The notes under the pieces: generated by a model
Seen by the model: the letters and a program-made list of their open reading frames with translations, nothing else
Told to the model about the DNA's origin: nothing
Databases searched by the model: none
NCBI RefSeq assembly: GCF_900104965.1
Contig: NZ_LT629757.1
Span: 558,001 to 622,000, forward strand
DNA from: Nocardioides scoriae
Lineage (GTDB): Bacteria; Actinomycetota; Actinomycetes; Propionibacteriales; Nocardioidaceae
DNA: 64,000 nt
Direction of reading: 5' to 3'
Translations under genes and position numbers: made by a program
Part shown: one piece after another, positions 27,406 through 36,471 of the stretch
Layout: each line of letters starts with the position of its first letter
How positions within the stretch are numbered: position 1 is the stretch's first letter

Positions 27406-28143
27406 TCAGCCGAGGGGGTTGAGCACGGGCACGCGCAGCTGGGCCCGGCCGGGCTCGGGGCGCGGCTCGTAGTCCGGCGTCGCGTCGTACGGCGCCCACG
27501 CCAGCAGCTCGCCCAGGCGGCGCTCGACCACCGGGACGGCCTCGGTCACCGTGACCGGTCGCCCGAGCTCCTCGCTGAGCGTGGTGACGCCGGCGTCGCT
27601 GATGCCGCACGGCACGAAGCGGTCGTACCAGCCGAGGTCGACGTCGCAGTTGAGCGCGAACCCGTGCATGGTGACGCCGCGGCTGACCCGGATGCCGATG
27701 GCCGCGATCTTGCGCTCGGGCCGCGCGGGGCCGGCGTCGGTGGCGGGCGCGGCCTGGAGCCAGACGCCGCTGCGGCCCGGGACGCGCGCGGTGGTGACCC
27801 CGAGGTCGGCGCAGGCGAGGATCAGGGCCTCCTCGAGGCGGCGCACGTAGTCGACGACCAGCACGTGGTCCGGCAGCCGGACGATCGGGTAGCCCACCAG
27901 CTGGCCGGGGCCGTGGAAGGTGATCTTGCCGCCGCGGTCGACGTCGATGACCGGCGTGCCGTCGCTGGGCCGCTCGTGGGGCTCGGTGCGCTTGCCGGCG
28001 GTGTACACCGGCGGGTGCTCCAGCAGCATCACGGTCGCGGGGTCGCCCGCCACCACCTCGGCGTGCCGCAGCCGCTGCTGCTCCCACGCGTCGAGGTAGT
28101 CCACGGGGGCAGCGGTGAGGTCCTGGAATCGCAGCTCGGCCAC
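27406..28143 (-). CDS. lipB: Octanoyltransferase LipB
   Basis: Moves octanoate from acyl carrier protein to lipoyl-domain lysines, the step before LipA. The 245 residues contain [26 protein letters not shown] (residues about 70-87), Lys145 in [22 protein letters not shown] and Cys179 in FVPCGI, the cysteine-lysine pair that carries the thioester. A 12-residue proline/alanine-rich insert ([12 protein letters not shown]) precedes Lys145. The C-terminal 25 residues are not conserved. lipB precedes lipA by 70 nt on the same strand, and each has its own predicted -10. Confidence 0.95.
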   Translation of the reverse strand: MAELRFQDLTAAPVDYLDAWEQQRLRHAEVVAGDPATVMLLEHPPVYTAGKRTEPHERPSDGTPVIDVDRGGKITFHGPGQLVGYPIVRLPDHVLVVDYVRRLEEALILACADLGVTTARVPGRSGVWLQAAPATDAGPARPERKIAAIGIRVSRGVTMHGFALNCDVDLGWYDRFVPCGISDAGVTTLSEELGRPVTVTEAVPVVERRLGELLAWAPYDATPDYEPRPEPGRAQLRVPVLNPLG

Positions 28144-28149
28144 GCCCCG

Positions 28150-28155
28150 AGGCTA
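28150..28155 (-). promoter_or_regulatory. Leaderless -10 of lipB
   Basis: TAGCCT on the minus strand, 6 nt before the GTG at 28143. Confidence 0.6.
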
Positions 28156-28233
28156 GCCCCTGGCTGTCGCCGACCGCAGAAGTCGCCTGTGGACGACCGC
28201 CCGCGCAGCCGCCGGGCCGGGCAGCCTGGACCC

Positions 28234-28758
28234 ATGACGGTCTGGCGGGTGGTGGGCGTGCTGGTGTGCGGCGTGCTGGTGGTGGCGACGCTGCTGCAGG
28301 GGCGGACGGGCTCGGAGCAGCCGCCTCCCGCGGCCCGGACGACGGTCGCGGTGGCGCCGGCCCCCGGCACCCCCCTCGGTCGCACCGGTCGGGTGGTGGC
28401 GGCGCTCCGCGACTGGGACCGGCGCCGCGGCGCGGCCTGGTCGGCCGGCGACGCCGGGGCGCTGCGCGCGCTCTACCGGCCCGGTTCGACGGCGGGGCGG
28501 GCCGACGTCCGGCTGCTGCGGGCGTACGCCGCCTCCGGCTGGCGGGTGCGCGGGCTCAGCACCCAGGTGTTCGCCGTCCGGCTGCTGCAGCGCCGTGGCG
28601 ACACCTGGACCCTGCGCGTGGTCGACCGGGTGGCCGGCGGCGAGCTGGTCCGCGACGGCAGGAGCCGGCCGCTGCCCACCACGGAGGTCGCCACGCGCCG
28701 CGTCGAGCTGGTGCGCGCGGGTGACGACTGGCGGGTGGGGCGGGTCCGCCCGGGGTGA
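28234..28758 (+). CDS. Membrane-anchored exported protein, unknown
   Basis: A 174-residue protein. MTVWRVVGVLVCGVLVVATLLQG is one N-terminal membrane segment, followed by a proline/alanine linker and an extracytoplasmic part. The latter (VVAALRDWDRRRGAAWSAGDAGALRALYRPGSTAGRADVRLL, then VRLLQRRGDTWTLRVVDRV and VELVRAGDDWRVGRV) resembles the cystatin-like SnoaL/NTF2 fold by its helix-helix-strand pattern; this is a guess. CAGCCT lies 6 nt before the ATG, one base from the TANNNT pattern seen elsewhere. It is divergent from lipB and converges with the epimerase gene. Confidence 0.7.
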   Translation: MTVWRVVGVLVCGVLVVATLLQGRTGSEQPPPAARTTVAVAPAPGTPLGRTGRVVAALRDWDRRRGAAWSAGDAGALRALYRPGSTAGRADVRLLRAYAASGWRVRGLSTQVFAVRLLQRRGDTWTLRVVDRVAGGELVRDGRSRPLPTTEVATRRVELVRAGDDWRVGRVRPG

Positions 28759-28771
28759 GCCGGTGGCCGGC

Positions 28772-29665
28772 TCAGCGGCTGGGGGAGAGGCCCTCGGCCA
28801 GCACGGCGCGGACGTCGGGGTCGGAGAAGGCGTAGCCGCTGTCGAGCAGCGCCCGCGGGACGGCGTTGACCGAGTCGAGCACCAGCCCGCCCAGCTCGCC
28901 GCCGGCCTTGCGCAGCACGAACGACGGGGCGGGCACCACCGCGGGGCGGTGGAGCAGCGAGCCCAGCGCCTCGGTGAACTCCGCGTTGGTCGGCGTCACC
29001 TCCGAGCAGAGGTTCACCGGGCCCTCCACGTCGTGCTCGGCGGTGTGCACGACCGCGTCGACCCAGTCCCGGGTGCTGATCACCGGCATGTGCTGCCGGC
29101 CGTCGCCCAGGCGACCGCCCAGGCCGGCGGCGAAGAGCAGCCGCAGCGCCTTGAGCGGCATCGAGCGGCGGTCGAACACGGGGGAGGTGCGCAGCACGAC
29201 GACGCGTGCGCCGGCCTCCGACGCGGGCGAGGCCGCGGCCTGCCAGGCGCGCGAGACCCGGGTGAGCAGCGCGTCGCCGCGCGACTCGGCCGCCTCGGTC
29301 AGCGGCTCGGACCCCTGGTCGCCGTAGTAGCTGATGCCGTTGCCGGCCAGGAAGACCGGCTTGCGCTCCGACGCGGCGATCGCGGTGGCGAGCACCTCGG
29401 TCGTGGTGACGCGGCTGGTCATCAGCTCGCGCGCCCAGCGGGTCGAGTGCGGGTTGCCGACCAGCGGGGAGCCGGCCAGGTTGACGACCACGTCGTGGGC
29501 CTCGACCACCTCGACGCCGAGCGGCGCGGCGTACGGGTCCCAGCGCAGCTCCTGGCTGCCGGGGGCCCGGCGCACGAGGGAGGTGACGTCGTGGCCGCGG
29601 CCGACGAGCTGCTCGCGCAGCTGGGTGCCGAGGAAGCCGGAGGAGCCAGCGAGGAGGAAGCGCAT
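28772..29665 (-). CDS. TIGR01777-family NAD(P)-dependent epimerase-like protein
   Basis: A 297-residue short-chain dehydrogenase-like protein of the YfcH/SulA subfamily. Rossmann motif AGSSGFLGTQL at residues about 5-15, then VVNLAGSPL, GNGISYYGDQGSEPLTE (the family's catalytic-site block) and LRTSPVFD. The C-terminal domain GEVTPTNAEF-like block (CSEVTPTNAEFTEALGSLLHRP) is diagnostic. Substrate unknown. The ATG at 29665 puts the glycine motif at the N-terminus; 14 residues of further upstream frame are not expected. Confidence 0.9.
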   Translation of the reverse strand: MRFLLAGSSGFLGTQLREQLVGRGHDVTSLVRRAPGSQELRWDPYAAPLGVEVVEAHDVVVNLAGSPLVGNPHSTRWARELMTSRVTTTEVLATAIAASERKPVFLAGNGISYYGDQGSEPLTEAAESRGDALLTRVSRAWQAAASPASEAGARVVVLRTSPVFDRRSMPLKALRLLFAAGLGGRLGDGRQHMPVISTRDWVDAVVHTAEHDVEGPVNLCSEVTPTNAEFTEALGSLLHRPAVVPAPSFVLRKAGGELGGLVLDSVNAVPRALLDSGYAFSDPDVRAVLAEGLSPSR

Positions 29666-29726
29666 GGCCCCACGCTCCCACGTGGCTGGTGGCGGCCGCC
29701 GGTGCACCTGTGAGGCGCACCACGGA

Positions 29727-29757
29727 TTGCCGCACCAGGGGTGTGACGCAATAGGCT
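29727..29757 (+). promoter_or_regulatory. Leaderless promoter of the first lipoamide dehydrogenase
   Basis: TTGCCG (29727-29732) and TAGGCT (29752-29757), spacer 19 nt. The -10 ends 6 nt before the GTG at 29764. Confidence 0.6.
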
Positions 29758-29763
29758 CGGGGG

Positions 29764-31155
29764 GTGAGTGATTTCGATGTCGTCGTCCTCGGTGCGGGCC
29801 CCGGTGGCTACGTCGCCGCCATCCGCGCCTCGCAGCTCGGCCTCAAGGTCGCGGTGATCGAGAAGCAGTACTGGGGCGGGGTGTGCCTCAACGTCGGCTG
29901 CATCCCGTCGAAGGCGCTGCTCCGCAACGCCGAGCTGTCGCACATCCTCACCCACGAGAAGGACGTCTTCGGCATCACCGGCGACGTCTCGATGGACTAC
30001 AAGCCCACCCACGCGCGCTCGCGCGAGGTCTCGGCGTCCATCGTCAAGGGCGTCCACTTCCTCATGAAGAAGAACAAGATCGAGGAGATCCACGGCTGGG
30101 GGACCTTCTCCGACACGAAGACGATCGAGGTCGAGCTCGAGGACGGCGGCTCGCGCACCGTCACCGCCGACCACGTCATCATCGCCACCGGGGCCACCAC
30201 CCGGCTCGTGCCCGGCACCTCGCTGAGCGACAACGTCGTCACCTACGAGGAGCAGATCCTCGACGACCAGCTCCCCGGGTCGATCGTGATCGCCGGCTCC
30301 GGCGCCATCGGCGTGGAGTTCGCCTACGTGATGAAGAACTTCGGCGTCGACGTGACGATCGTGGAGTTCCTCGACCGGATGGTCCCGACCGAGGACGTCG
30401 AGGTCTCCAAGGAGCTCGCCAAGCACTACAAGAAGCTCGGCGTGGACGTCCGCCTCAAGACCAAGGTCGAGAAGATCGAGGACACCGGCTCCGGCGTCAA
30501 GGTCACCGTCTCCAAGGACGGCAAGGAGGAGGTCATCGAGACCGACAAGGTCCTCCAGGCCATCGGCTTCGCGCCCCGCCTCGACGGCTACGGCCTCGAC
30601 AAGACCGGGGTGAGGACGACCGAGCGCGGCGCGATCGAGGTCGACGCCCGCGGTCGCACGAACGTCGACGGCGTCTGGGCCATCGGTGACGTCACCGGCA
30701 AGCTGATGCTCGCCCACACCGCCGAGGCGATGGGCATCGTCACCGCCGAGACGATCGCGGACCACGACACCATCGAGATCGACTTCGACATGATCCCGCG
30801 GGCCACCTACTGCCAGCCCCAGATCGCGTCCTTCGGCTACACCGAGGCCCAGGCCAAGGAGAAGGGCTACGACGTCAAGGTCGCCAAGTTCCCGTTCTCG
30901 GCCAACGGCAAGGCCAAGGGCCTCGGCGACGCCGTCGGCTTCGTCAAGATCATCGCCGACGGCGCCCACCACGAGATCATCGGCGCCCACCTCATCGGCC
31001 CCGACGTCACCGAGCTCCTCCCGGCCCTCACCCTGGCCCAGAAGTGGGACCTCACCGCCGACGAGGTCGCCCGCAACGTCTTCGCCCACCCGACGCTCTC
31101 CGAGGCCGTCAAGGAGGCCGTCGAGGGCATCGCGGGTCACATGATCCACATGTAG
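29764..31155 (+). CDS. lpdA: Dihydrolipoyl dehydrogenase (E3)
   Basis: FAD- and NAD-dependent E3 of 2-oxoacid dehydrogenase or glycine-cleavage complexes; reoxidises dihydrolipoamide. The 463 residues show FAD motif [13 protein letters not shown], redox disulfide Cys41/Cys46 ([13 protein letters not shown]), NAD motif [12 protein letters not shown], the second FAD site VWAIGDVTG and the C-terminal interface [10 protein letters not shown] with the catalytic histidine-glutamate. It resembles mycobacterial LpdC. It is transcribed alone, towards rtcB, and ends at a very strong terminator. A second, more diverged paralogue lies at 34522-35934. Confidence 0.95.
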   Translation: MSDFDVVVLGAGPGGYVAAIRASQLGLKVAVIEKQYWGGVCLNVGCIPSKALLRNAELSHILTHEKDVFGITGDVSMDYKPTHARSREVSASIVKGVHFLMKKNKIEEIHGWGTFSDTKTIEVELEDGGSRTVTADHVIIATGATTRLVPGTSLSDNVVTYEEQILDDQLPGSIVIAGSGAIGVEFAYVMKNFGVDVTIVEFLDRMVPTEDVEVSKELAKHYKKLGVDVRLKTKVEKIEDTGSGVKVTVSKDGKEEVIETDKVLQAIGFAPRLDGYGLDKTGVRTTERGAIEVDARGRTNVDGVWAIGDVTGKLMLAHTAEAMGIVTAETIADHDTIEIDFDMIPRATYCQPQIASFGYTEAQAKEKGYDVKVAKFPFSANGKAKGLGDAVGFVKIIADGAHHEIIGAHLIGPDVTELLPALTLAQKWDLTADEVARNVFAHPTLSEAVKEAVEGIAGHMIHM

Positions 31156-31161
31156 GTGGTG

Positions 31162-31195
31162 GGGCAGTTTCCCCGGTCGGCCGGGGAAACTGCCC
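31162..31195. terminator. Strong bidirectional terminator
   Basis: Perfect 15-bp stem (31162-31176 with 31181-31195, arm beginning GGGCAGTTTCCCC) around TCGG, 7 nt after the lpdA stop, between convergent genes. The arm contains three T residues pairing with AAA. Confidence 0.85.
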
Positions 31196-31203
31196 GCAAC
31201 ACC

Positions 31204-31260
31204 GGGACGAACCGGACACCCACGGGCAGCTTCACCCGTCATCCGCACCCGGTTCGTCCC
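31204..31260. terminator. Second, nested hairpin at the rtcB 3' end
   Basis: Perfect 12-bp outer stem (31204-31215, GGGACGAACCGG, with 31249-31260). The 33-nt loop contains an inner ACGGG/CCCGT hairpin. It lies 6 nt after the rtcB stop in rtcB orientation. Confidence 0.65.
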
Positions 31261-31265
31261 CCAGG

Positions 31266-32435
31266 TCAGTCGCCCTTGACGTTGACGACCTGCCGCAGCA
31301 CGTGGCGCACCTCGACGAGGTCGGCGGCGTCGGCCATCACCTGGTCGATGTCCTTGTACGCCGCGGGGATCTCGTCGACGAAGGCCTCGGTGTCGCGGTA
31401 CTCGATCCCGACCATCGCCTCGCGCAGCTGCTCGACCGAGAACGCCTTGCGGGCCGCCGTGCGGCTGAACGCCCGGCCGGCGCCGTGCGGGGCCGAGTGG
31501 AGCGAAGGGGCGTACCCCTTGCCCTCCACGACGTACGACGCGGTGCCCATCGACCCGGGGATCAGTCCGGGCCGGCCCGCCTCGGCGTTGATGGCGCCCT
31601 TGCGGGAGAGCCAGACCTGCTTGCCGTAGTGCCGCTCCTGCTCGGTGTAGTTGTGGTGGCAGTTGATCTCCTCGAGCCGCGCCACGTCACCCCCGACCCA
31701 CTCGGCGAAGCAGCGCAGCACGCGGTCCATCATCTCCTCGCGGTTGAGCAGCGCGTAGATCTGCGCCCACCGCATCTGGGCGACGTAGGCGTTGAACTCC
31801 GGGGTGCCCTCCACCAGGTAGGCCAGGTCGAGGTCGGGCAGGTCGATCCACCAGCGGCGGCACAGCTCGCGCGCGACGCCGATGTGGTGCTGGGCGATCT
31901 TGTTGCCGACCCCGCGCGACCCGGAGTGCAGGAACAGCCACACCCGGTCCTGCTCGTCCACGGTGACCTCGATGAAGTGATTGCCCGAGCCGAGGGTGCC
32001 CAGCTGCAGCTCCCAGCGCTTCGCGCGCGCCGCGGGGTCGAAGCCGGCCTCCTCGGCCAGGGCGCGCAGCTGCACGAGCCGCTGCTCGGTGTGCTCGCGC
32101 GAGACCGTGCGGTTGGCCGCGCCGGCGCTCAGCGGCACCGACCGCTCGATCTCCCGGCGTACGACGGACCGGTCGGCCGGCAGCCGGTCGCGGGTCCAGT
32201 CGGTGCGCACGGCGATCATGCCGCAGCCGATGTCGACGCCGACGGCTGCCGGCATGACGGCGCCGAGCGTCGGGATCACCGACCCGACGGTCGCGCCGCG
32301 GCCCAGGTGGGCGTCGGGCATCAGCGCCAGGTGGGGGTGGATGAACGGCATCGACGCCGTCGTCACCGCCTGGGCTCGGGTGTGGTCCTCCAGGATCGAC
32401 GCCCAGGACAGCAGCGTCTTCGAGATCTCCTCCAT
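31266..32435 (-). CDS. rtcB: RtcB-type RNA ligase
   Basis: GTP- and Mn-dependent ligase joining RNA 2',3'-cyclic phosphate or 3'-phosphate ends to 5'-OH ends, used for RNA repair. The 389 residues contain AVGVDIGCGM (metal-binding Asp and Cys at about residues 67-75), LGSGNHFIE, LFLHSGSRGVGN, INCHHNY, PGSMGTASYVVEG and HGAGRAFSR, which holds the guanylylated histidine. The ATG at 32435 has an AGGAAGGA Shine-Dalgarno. No RtcA, Archease or RtcR gene is adjacent, so its trigger is not visible. It is the short single-domain form without an intein. Confidence 0.93.
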   Translation of the reverse strand: MEEISKTLLSWASILEDHTRAQAVTTASMPFIHPHLALMPDAHLGRGATVGSVIPTLGAVMPAAVGVDIGCGMIAVRTDWTRDRLPADRSVVRREIERSVPLSAGAANRTVSREHTEQRLVQLRALAEEAGFDPAARAKRWELQLGTLGSGNHFIEVTVDEQDRVWLFLHSGSRGVGNKIAQHHIGVARELCRRWWIDLPDLDLAYLVEGTPEFNAYVAQMRWAQIYALLNREEMMDRVLRCFAEWVGGDVARLEEINCHHNYTEQERHYGKQVWLSRKGAINAEAGRPGLIPGSMGTASYVVEGKGYAPSLHSAPHGAGRAFSRTAARKAFSVEQLREAMVGIEYRDTEAFVDEIPAAYKDIDQVMADAADLVEVRHVLRQVVNVKGD

Positions 32436-32537
32436 GGTCCTTCCTCGTCCGGTCGGCCGCGCTGGTCGCGGCCGGGCCGTGGAGGAGCGTGCCAGCCGCC
32501 GGACCGGACGTCACCGGGTTTTCCGCCCGGGACGCAC

Positions 32538-32587
32538 CGACGCGGTGCCCCGCCGCCACCGGGTGGTGGCGGCGGAGCACCGCGTCG
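32538..32587 (-). terminator. Terminator of the E2 gene
   Basis: Arms of 23 nt (32538-32560 and 32565-32587) pair at 22 of 23 positions around GGGT, 12 nt after the E2 stop and upstream of rtcB. Confidence 0.8.
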
Positions 32588-32598
32588 GGTGCTGCGGG

Positions 32599-34431
32599 TC
32601 AGACGTCGAAGCTGCCGGACTCCAGGCGTCCCTTGACGTCCTGCAGGAAGCGACCGGCGTCGGCGCCGTCGACCAGCTGGTGGTCGTAGGTCAGCGCCAG
32701 GTAGACCATGTAGCGCACCGCGATCGTCTCGCCCAGGTTGGGGTCGTCGATCACGACGGGGCGCTTGACGACCGTGCCGGGCCCGAGGATCGCGACCTGC
32801 GGCTTGTTGATGATCGGGGTGTCCCACAGGGCGCCCACGCTGCCGAGGTTGGTGATCGTGAAGGTGCCGCCCGACAGGTCGTCGGGACCGATCTTGTTGG
32901 TGCGGGTGCGCTCGGCGACGTCGGCGATCTTCTTGGCCAGACCGGCGATGGACAGGTCGCCGGCGTCCTTGACGACCGGGGTCAGCAGGCCCTTCTCGGT
33001 GTCCACCGCGAACGCGACGTTCTCGCGGTCGTAGTAGGTCACCTCGCCCGCCTCGAGGTCGAAGGTGGCGTTCAGCGCCGGGTGCGACTTCAGGGCGTCG
33101 ACCGTCGCCTTGGCGAAGAACGGCAGGTAGGAGAGCTTGACGCCCTCGCGGGCCAGGAACTCGCCCTTCACCCGGTCGCGGAGCCGCGCGATGTTGGTGA
33201 CGTCGACCTCGACGACCTGGGTCAGCTGCGCGGAGGTCTGCAGCGACTCGACCATCCGGCTGGCGATCACCTTGCGCAGCCGGCTGATCTTCTCGGTCTT
33301 GCCCCGCAGCGGGCTGGGGGCGGTCGGCTGCGGCGCCTTGCCGCTGCCGCTCGCCGCCGAGGCGGCCTCGGACCGGTCGGCTGCCGGCTCGGGAGCCGCG
33401 GACGCGGCGGACTTCGCGGCCTCGGCTGCGGCCAGGACGTCCTGCTTGCGGATCCGTCCCCCCACACCGGTGCCGGTCACCGACGCCAGGTCGACGCCGT
33501 GCTCGGCGGCCATCTTGCGCACCAGCGGCGTGACGTAGGTGCCGCCGTCGGACGAGCCGCCCGAGGAGCTGCCCGATGACCCCTGGGGGCCGGTCTTGGG
33601 CTCGCTCGAGGAGTCGGCCTCGGGCTCCTGCCGCGACTCCTTGGTCGGGGCGGGGGTCTCCTGCTTCGGCTCGGGCTTCTTCTCGGGCTCGGGCTTCTCC
33701 TCCGGCTCGGGCTTCTTCTCCGGCTCGGGCTCCGGCTCGGGCTCGGGCTCCGGCTCGGGCTCGCTCTCGGCCGCGGCGCCGTCGCCGATGACGCACAGCT
33801 CGGCGCCGACCTCGACGGTCTCGTCCTCCTCGACCTTGATCGACTGCAGCGTGCCCGCCACGGGCGAGGGGATCTCGGTGTCGACCTTGTCGGTGGAGAC
33901 CTCGAGGAGCGGCTCGTCGACGGCGACCTCGTCACCGACGGACTTGAGCCAGCGCGTGACCGTGCCCTCGGTGACCGACTCGCCCAGCGCGGGCAGCGTG
34001 ACCGGGGTGCCGCCACCGCCACCGCCGCCGCCGGACGACGTGGCGGCCGGCTTCTCCGGCTCCTCGGCGGGCTCGTCCTGCTCCTCCTCGGCGGGGGCGG
34101 GCTCGCCCGCGTCCTCGGCGTCGGGCGCCTCGGCCGTCTCGGCCTCGCCCTCGTCGGAGCCGGCGTCGTCGGACCCGGAGCCGCCGCCCTCGCCCTCGTC
34201 GCCGATGACGCACAGCTCCGCGCCGACCTCGACGGTCTCGTCCTCGTCAGCCTTGATCTCCAGCAGCGTGCCGGAGACGGGGGAGGGGATCTCGGTGTCC
34301 ACCTTGTCGGTGGACACCTCGAGCAGGGGCTCGTCGACCTCGACGGTGTCACCGACCGACTTCAGCCAGCGGGTGATGGTGCCTTCGGTGACGGACTCAC
34401 CCAGCGCGGGGAGGTTCACGGGTGTCGACAT
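32599..34431 (-). CDS. sucB: Dihydrolipoamide acyltransferase E2 (2-oxoacid dehydrogenase complex)
   Basis: A 610-residue E2 with two nearly identical lipoyl domains (about residues 3-78 and 140-215; modified Lys in STDKVDTE of each), an acidic and EP/KP-repeat linker, a peripheral subunit-binding domain ([33 protein letters not shown]) and the catalytic domain ending [12 protein letters not shown] (His584, Asp588). In actinobacteria one such E2 serves pyruvate dehydrogenase and a related supercomplex, so the sucB or dlaT symbol is a convention. The ATG at 34431 has AAGGAA. It follows the lipoamide dehydrogenase gene on the same strand by 90 nt, and LipB and LipA encoded nearby supply its cofactor. 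Confidence 0.93.
   Translation of the reverse strand: MSTPVNLPALGESVTEGTITRWLKSVGDTVEVDEPLLEVSTDKVDTEIPSPVSGTLLEIKADEDETVEVGAELCVIGDEGEGGGSGSDDAGSDEGEAETAEAPDAEDAGEPAPAEEEQDEPAEEPEKPAATSSGGGGGGGGTPVTLPALGESVTEGTVTRWLKSVGDEVAVDEPLLEVSTDKVDTEIPSPVAGTLQSIKVEEDETVEVGAELCVIGDGAAAESEPEPEPEPEPEPEPEKKPEPEEKPEPEKKPEPKQETPAPTKESRQEPEADSSSEPKTGPQGSSGSSSGGSSDGGTYVTPLVRKMAAEHGVDLASVTGTGVGGRIRKQDVLAAAEAAKSAASAAPEPAADRSEAASAASGSGKAPQPTAPSPLRGKTEKISRLRKVIASRMVESLQTSAQLTQVVEVDVTNIARLRDRVKGEFLAREGVKLSYLPFFAKATVDALKSHPALNATFDLEAGEVTYYDRENVAFAVDTEKGLLTPVVKDAGDLSIAGLAKKIADVAERTRTNKIGPDDLSGGTFTITNLGSVGALWDTPIINKPQVAILGPGTVVKRPVVIDDPNLGETIAVRYMVYLALTYDHQLVDGADAGRFLQDVKGRLESGSFDV
33667..33763. repeat. Low-complexity EP/KP-coding repeat in the E2 linker
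   Basis: Runs of GGCTCGGGC and GGCTCCGGC triplet-pair repeats encode alternating Glu-Pro and Lys-Lys-Pro-Glu-Pro in the swinging-arm linker between the second lipoyl domain and the subunit-binding domain. Length may vary between strains. Confidence 0.8.
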
Positions 34432-34521
34432 CGGGTTCCTTTGCTCGGAGATCACGCTCTGTGCGGCGTTCGGTTCGGGGGTCGTGCGAGGTGCGGGGAC
34501 TACTGGTGCAGGGCTATCAGG

Positions 34522-35934
34522 TCAGGCATGGGCGTGCAACGGCTTGCCCGCGAGCGCCAGGTGGGCCTCGCCGAGCGCCTCGTCCTGGGTGGGGTGGGCG
34601 TGGACGAACGGTGCGACGTCCTCGGGGTGGGCCTCCCAGCCGACGATCAGCTGGGCCTCGCCCACCAGCTCGCCGACCCGGCTGCCCACGAGGTGCACGC
34701 CGACGACGGGGCCGTCCTCGACGCGCACGAGCTTGACGAAGCCCTGGGTGCCGAGGATCTGGCTCTTGCCGTTGCCCCCGAGGTCGTAGGTCAGCGACGA
34801 CACGGCGTCGCCGTGCTGCTCGCGGGCCTGGGCCTCGGTCAGCCCGACCGAGGCCACCTCGGGCTCGGAGTAGGTGACGCGGGGGATGGAGCTCTCGGCG
34901 ACCGGACGCGGCTCGAGGCCGGCGATGTCCTCGGCGACGAAGACGCCCTGCGCGAAGCCGCGGTGGGCCAGCTGCAGGCCGGGCACGATGTCGCCCACGG
35001 CGTACACGCCGGACACCGAGGTGCGGCAGCGCTCGTCGGTGGTGACGAAGCCCCGGTCCATCGCGACGCCCTGCTCGTCGTAGCCGAGGCCGTCGGTGAC
35101 CGGGCCGCGGCCCACGGCGACCAGCAGCAGGTCGGCCTCGTGGGTGGCGCCGCCCTCGACGGTGACCACGACGCCCGAGCCGGTGACCTTCACGGACTCG
35201 AAGCGGGTGCCGGTGTGGAAGCGGATGCCGCGCTTGCGGAAGGCCCGCTCCAGGGCCCTGGAGGACTGCTCGTCCTCGGCCGGCACCAGGTGGGGCAGCG
35301 CCTCGAGGATCGTCACCTCGGCGCCGAAGGAGCGCCACACGCTGGCGAACTCGACGCCGATGACGCCGCCGCCCAGCACGACCACGGACTCCGGGACCCG
35401 GTCGAGGTGCAGCGCGTGCTCGGAGCTCAGCACGCGGGTGCCGTCCACCTCGAGCCCGGGCAGCGAGCGCGACCGCGAGCCCGAGGCGAGCACGACGTGG
35501 CGCCCGACGTACGCCGTGCCGTCGACCTCGACGGTCCGGGGGCCGACGAGCCGGCCGTGGCCCTCGACGACGGTGATGCCGCGGCTCCTCACCAGCCCCT
35601 CGAGGCCCTTGAACAGGCGGGAGACGACACCGTCCTGGTAGGCGTTGACGCCCGCCATGTCCACGCCCTCGAGGCTGGCGCGCACGCCGAACCGCTCCGC
35701 GTGGCGGGCCGAGTCGGCGACCTCGGCGGCGTGGAGCAGCGCCTTGGTGGGGATGCAGCCGACGTGGAGGCAGGTGCCGCCGAGCTTGTCCTTCTCGACG
35801 AGCGCGACGGACAGGCCGAGCTGGGCGGCGCGCAGCGCACAGGCGTAGCCGCCCGACCCCGCGCCCAGCACCACCACGTCGAACTCGCGGGCTCCGCGAT
35901 CCGACCCGGTTGCTGTCCCCGACCCGTCTGGCAC
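34522..35934 (-). CDS. Dihydrolipoyl dehydrogenase paralogue (E3)
   Basis: A 470-residue flavoprotein with FAD motif VVLGAGSGGYACA, Cys55/Cys60 disulfide (GGTCLHVGCIPTK), NAD site VLGGGVIGVEFA, GVYAVGDIV and the C-terminal HPTQDEALGEAHLAL catalytic block. The GTG at 35934 is chosen because GGGAGG lies 6 nt before it; an ATG at 35967 is an alternative with no such site. It precedes the E2 gene on the same strand, so this copy rather than the one at 29764 is likely the E3 of that complex. An unconserved N-terminal 15 residues (GSGTATGSDRGARE) is present. Confidence 0.92.
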   Translation of the reverse strand: MPDGSGTATGSDRGAREFDVVVLGAGSGGYACALRAAQLGLSVALVEKDKLGGTCLHVGCIPTKALLHAAEVADSARHAERFGVRASLEGVDMAGVNAYQDGVVSRLFKGLEGLVRSRGITVVEGHGRLVGPRTVEVDGTAYVGRHVVLASGSRSRSLPGLEVDGTRVLSSEHALHLDRVPESVVVLGGGVIGVEFASVWRSFGAEVTILEALPHLVPAEDEQSSRALERAFRKRGIRFHTGTRFESVKVTGSGVVVTVEGGATHEADLLLVAVGRGPVTDGLGYDEQGVAMDRGFVTTDERCRTSVSGVYAVGDIVPGLQLAHRGFAQGVFVAEDIAGLEPRPVAESSIPRVTYSEPEVASVGLTEAQAREQHGDAVSSLTYDLGGNGKSQILGTQGFVKLVRVEDGPVVGVHLVGSRVGELVGEAQLIVGWEAHPEDVAPFVHAHPTQDEALGEAHLALAGKPLHAHA

Positions 35935-36072
35935 GTCAGACCTCCCTCGTGGCGTGTCAGGCACCATCCAACCACTCCTGCACCAGTCGGCTGACACCCC
36001 TCTCGCCGCACCCGGCGCGGCCCGGCGGCAGTTCCGCCGGTGCGACGACCGGCGATGCAGCACACTGGTGCC

Positions 36073-36471
36073 ATGGCGCTGCGTGACCGGTTCCGTCGCG
36101 GCGGCCGTCGACGCACCGACGGCCGTGCCGTCGAGCGTGCCTCCGACGCCGCCGACGCCCAGCACCTCCTCGACTTCATCGCCACGCGTCGAGGTGTCGA
36201 GGGCTTCGTCGAGCCGCGCACCACGGTGACCGACACGACCCTGCTGCTGGTGGCGTACGACGGCGAGTGGACGCGTCGCCGGGTGCCCTCGGTCGCGTGG
36301 GCCCACGACCTGGCCAACCGCAACGGCGTCCCGTCGTACGACGCGGGGCTGGTCGGGATCCCGCAGCGGATGCGGGAGTACAACCACCGCCAGCGGCTGC
36401 GCCAGAAGGAGCTGCTGAGGAGCAGCCTCGACCAGGACGAGCGTCCCGACGAGGAGCCCGAGCGCCGCTAG
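36073..36471 (+). CDS. Conserved hypothetical protein
   Basis: A 132-residue protein without a recognised domain. The start is very basic (MALRDRFRRGGRRRTDGR), the centre (LLDFIATRRGVEGFVEPRTTVTDTTLLLVAYDGEWTRRRVPS) looks like a small beta-sheet with an exposed basic face, and the C-terminus (RMREYNHRQRLRQKELLRSSLDQDE) is a charged helix. It is divergent from the lipoamide dehydrogenase gene, and its stop overlaps the stop of pepA on the other strand by 4 nt (CTAG). CACACT, a poor -10, lies 6 nt before the ATG. Confidence 0.7.
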   Translation: MALRDRFRRGGRRRTDGRAVERASDAADAQHLLDFIATRRGVEGFVEPRTTVTDTTLLLVAYDGEWTRRRVPSVAWAHDLANRNGVPSYDAGLVGIPQRMREYNHRQRLRQKELLRSSLDQDERPDEEPERR

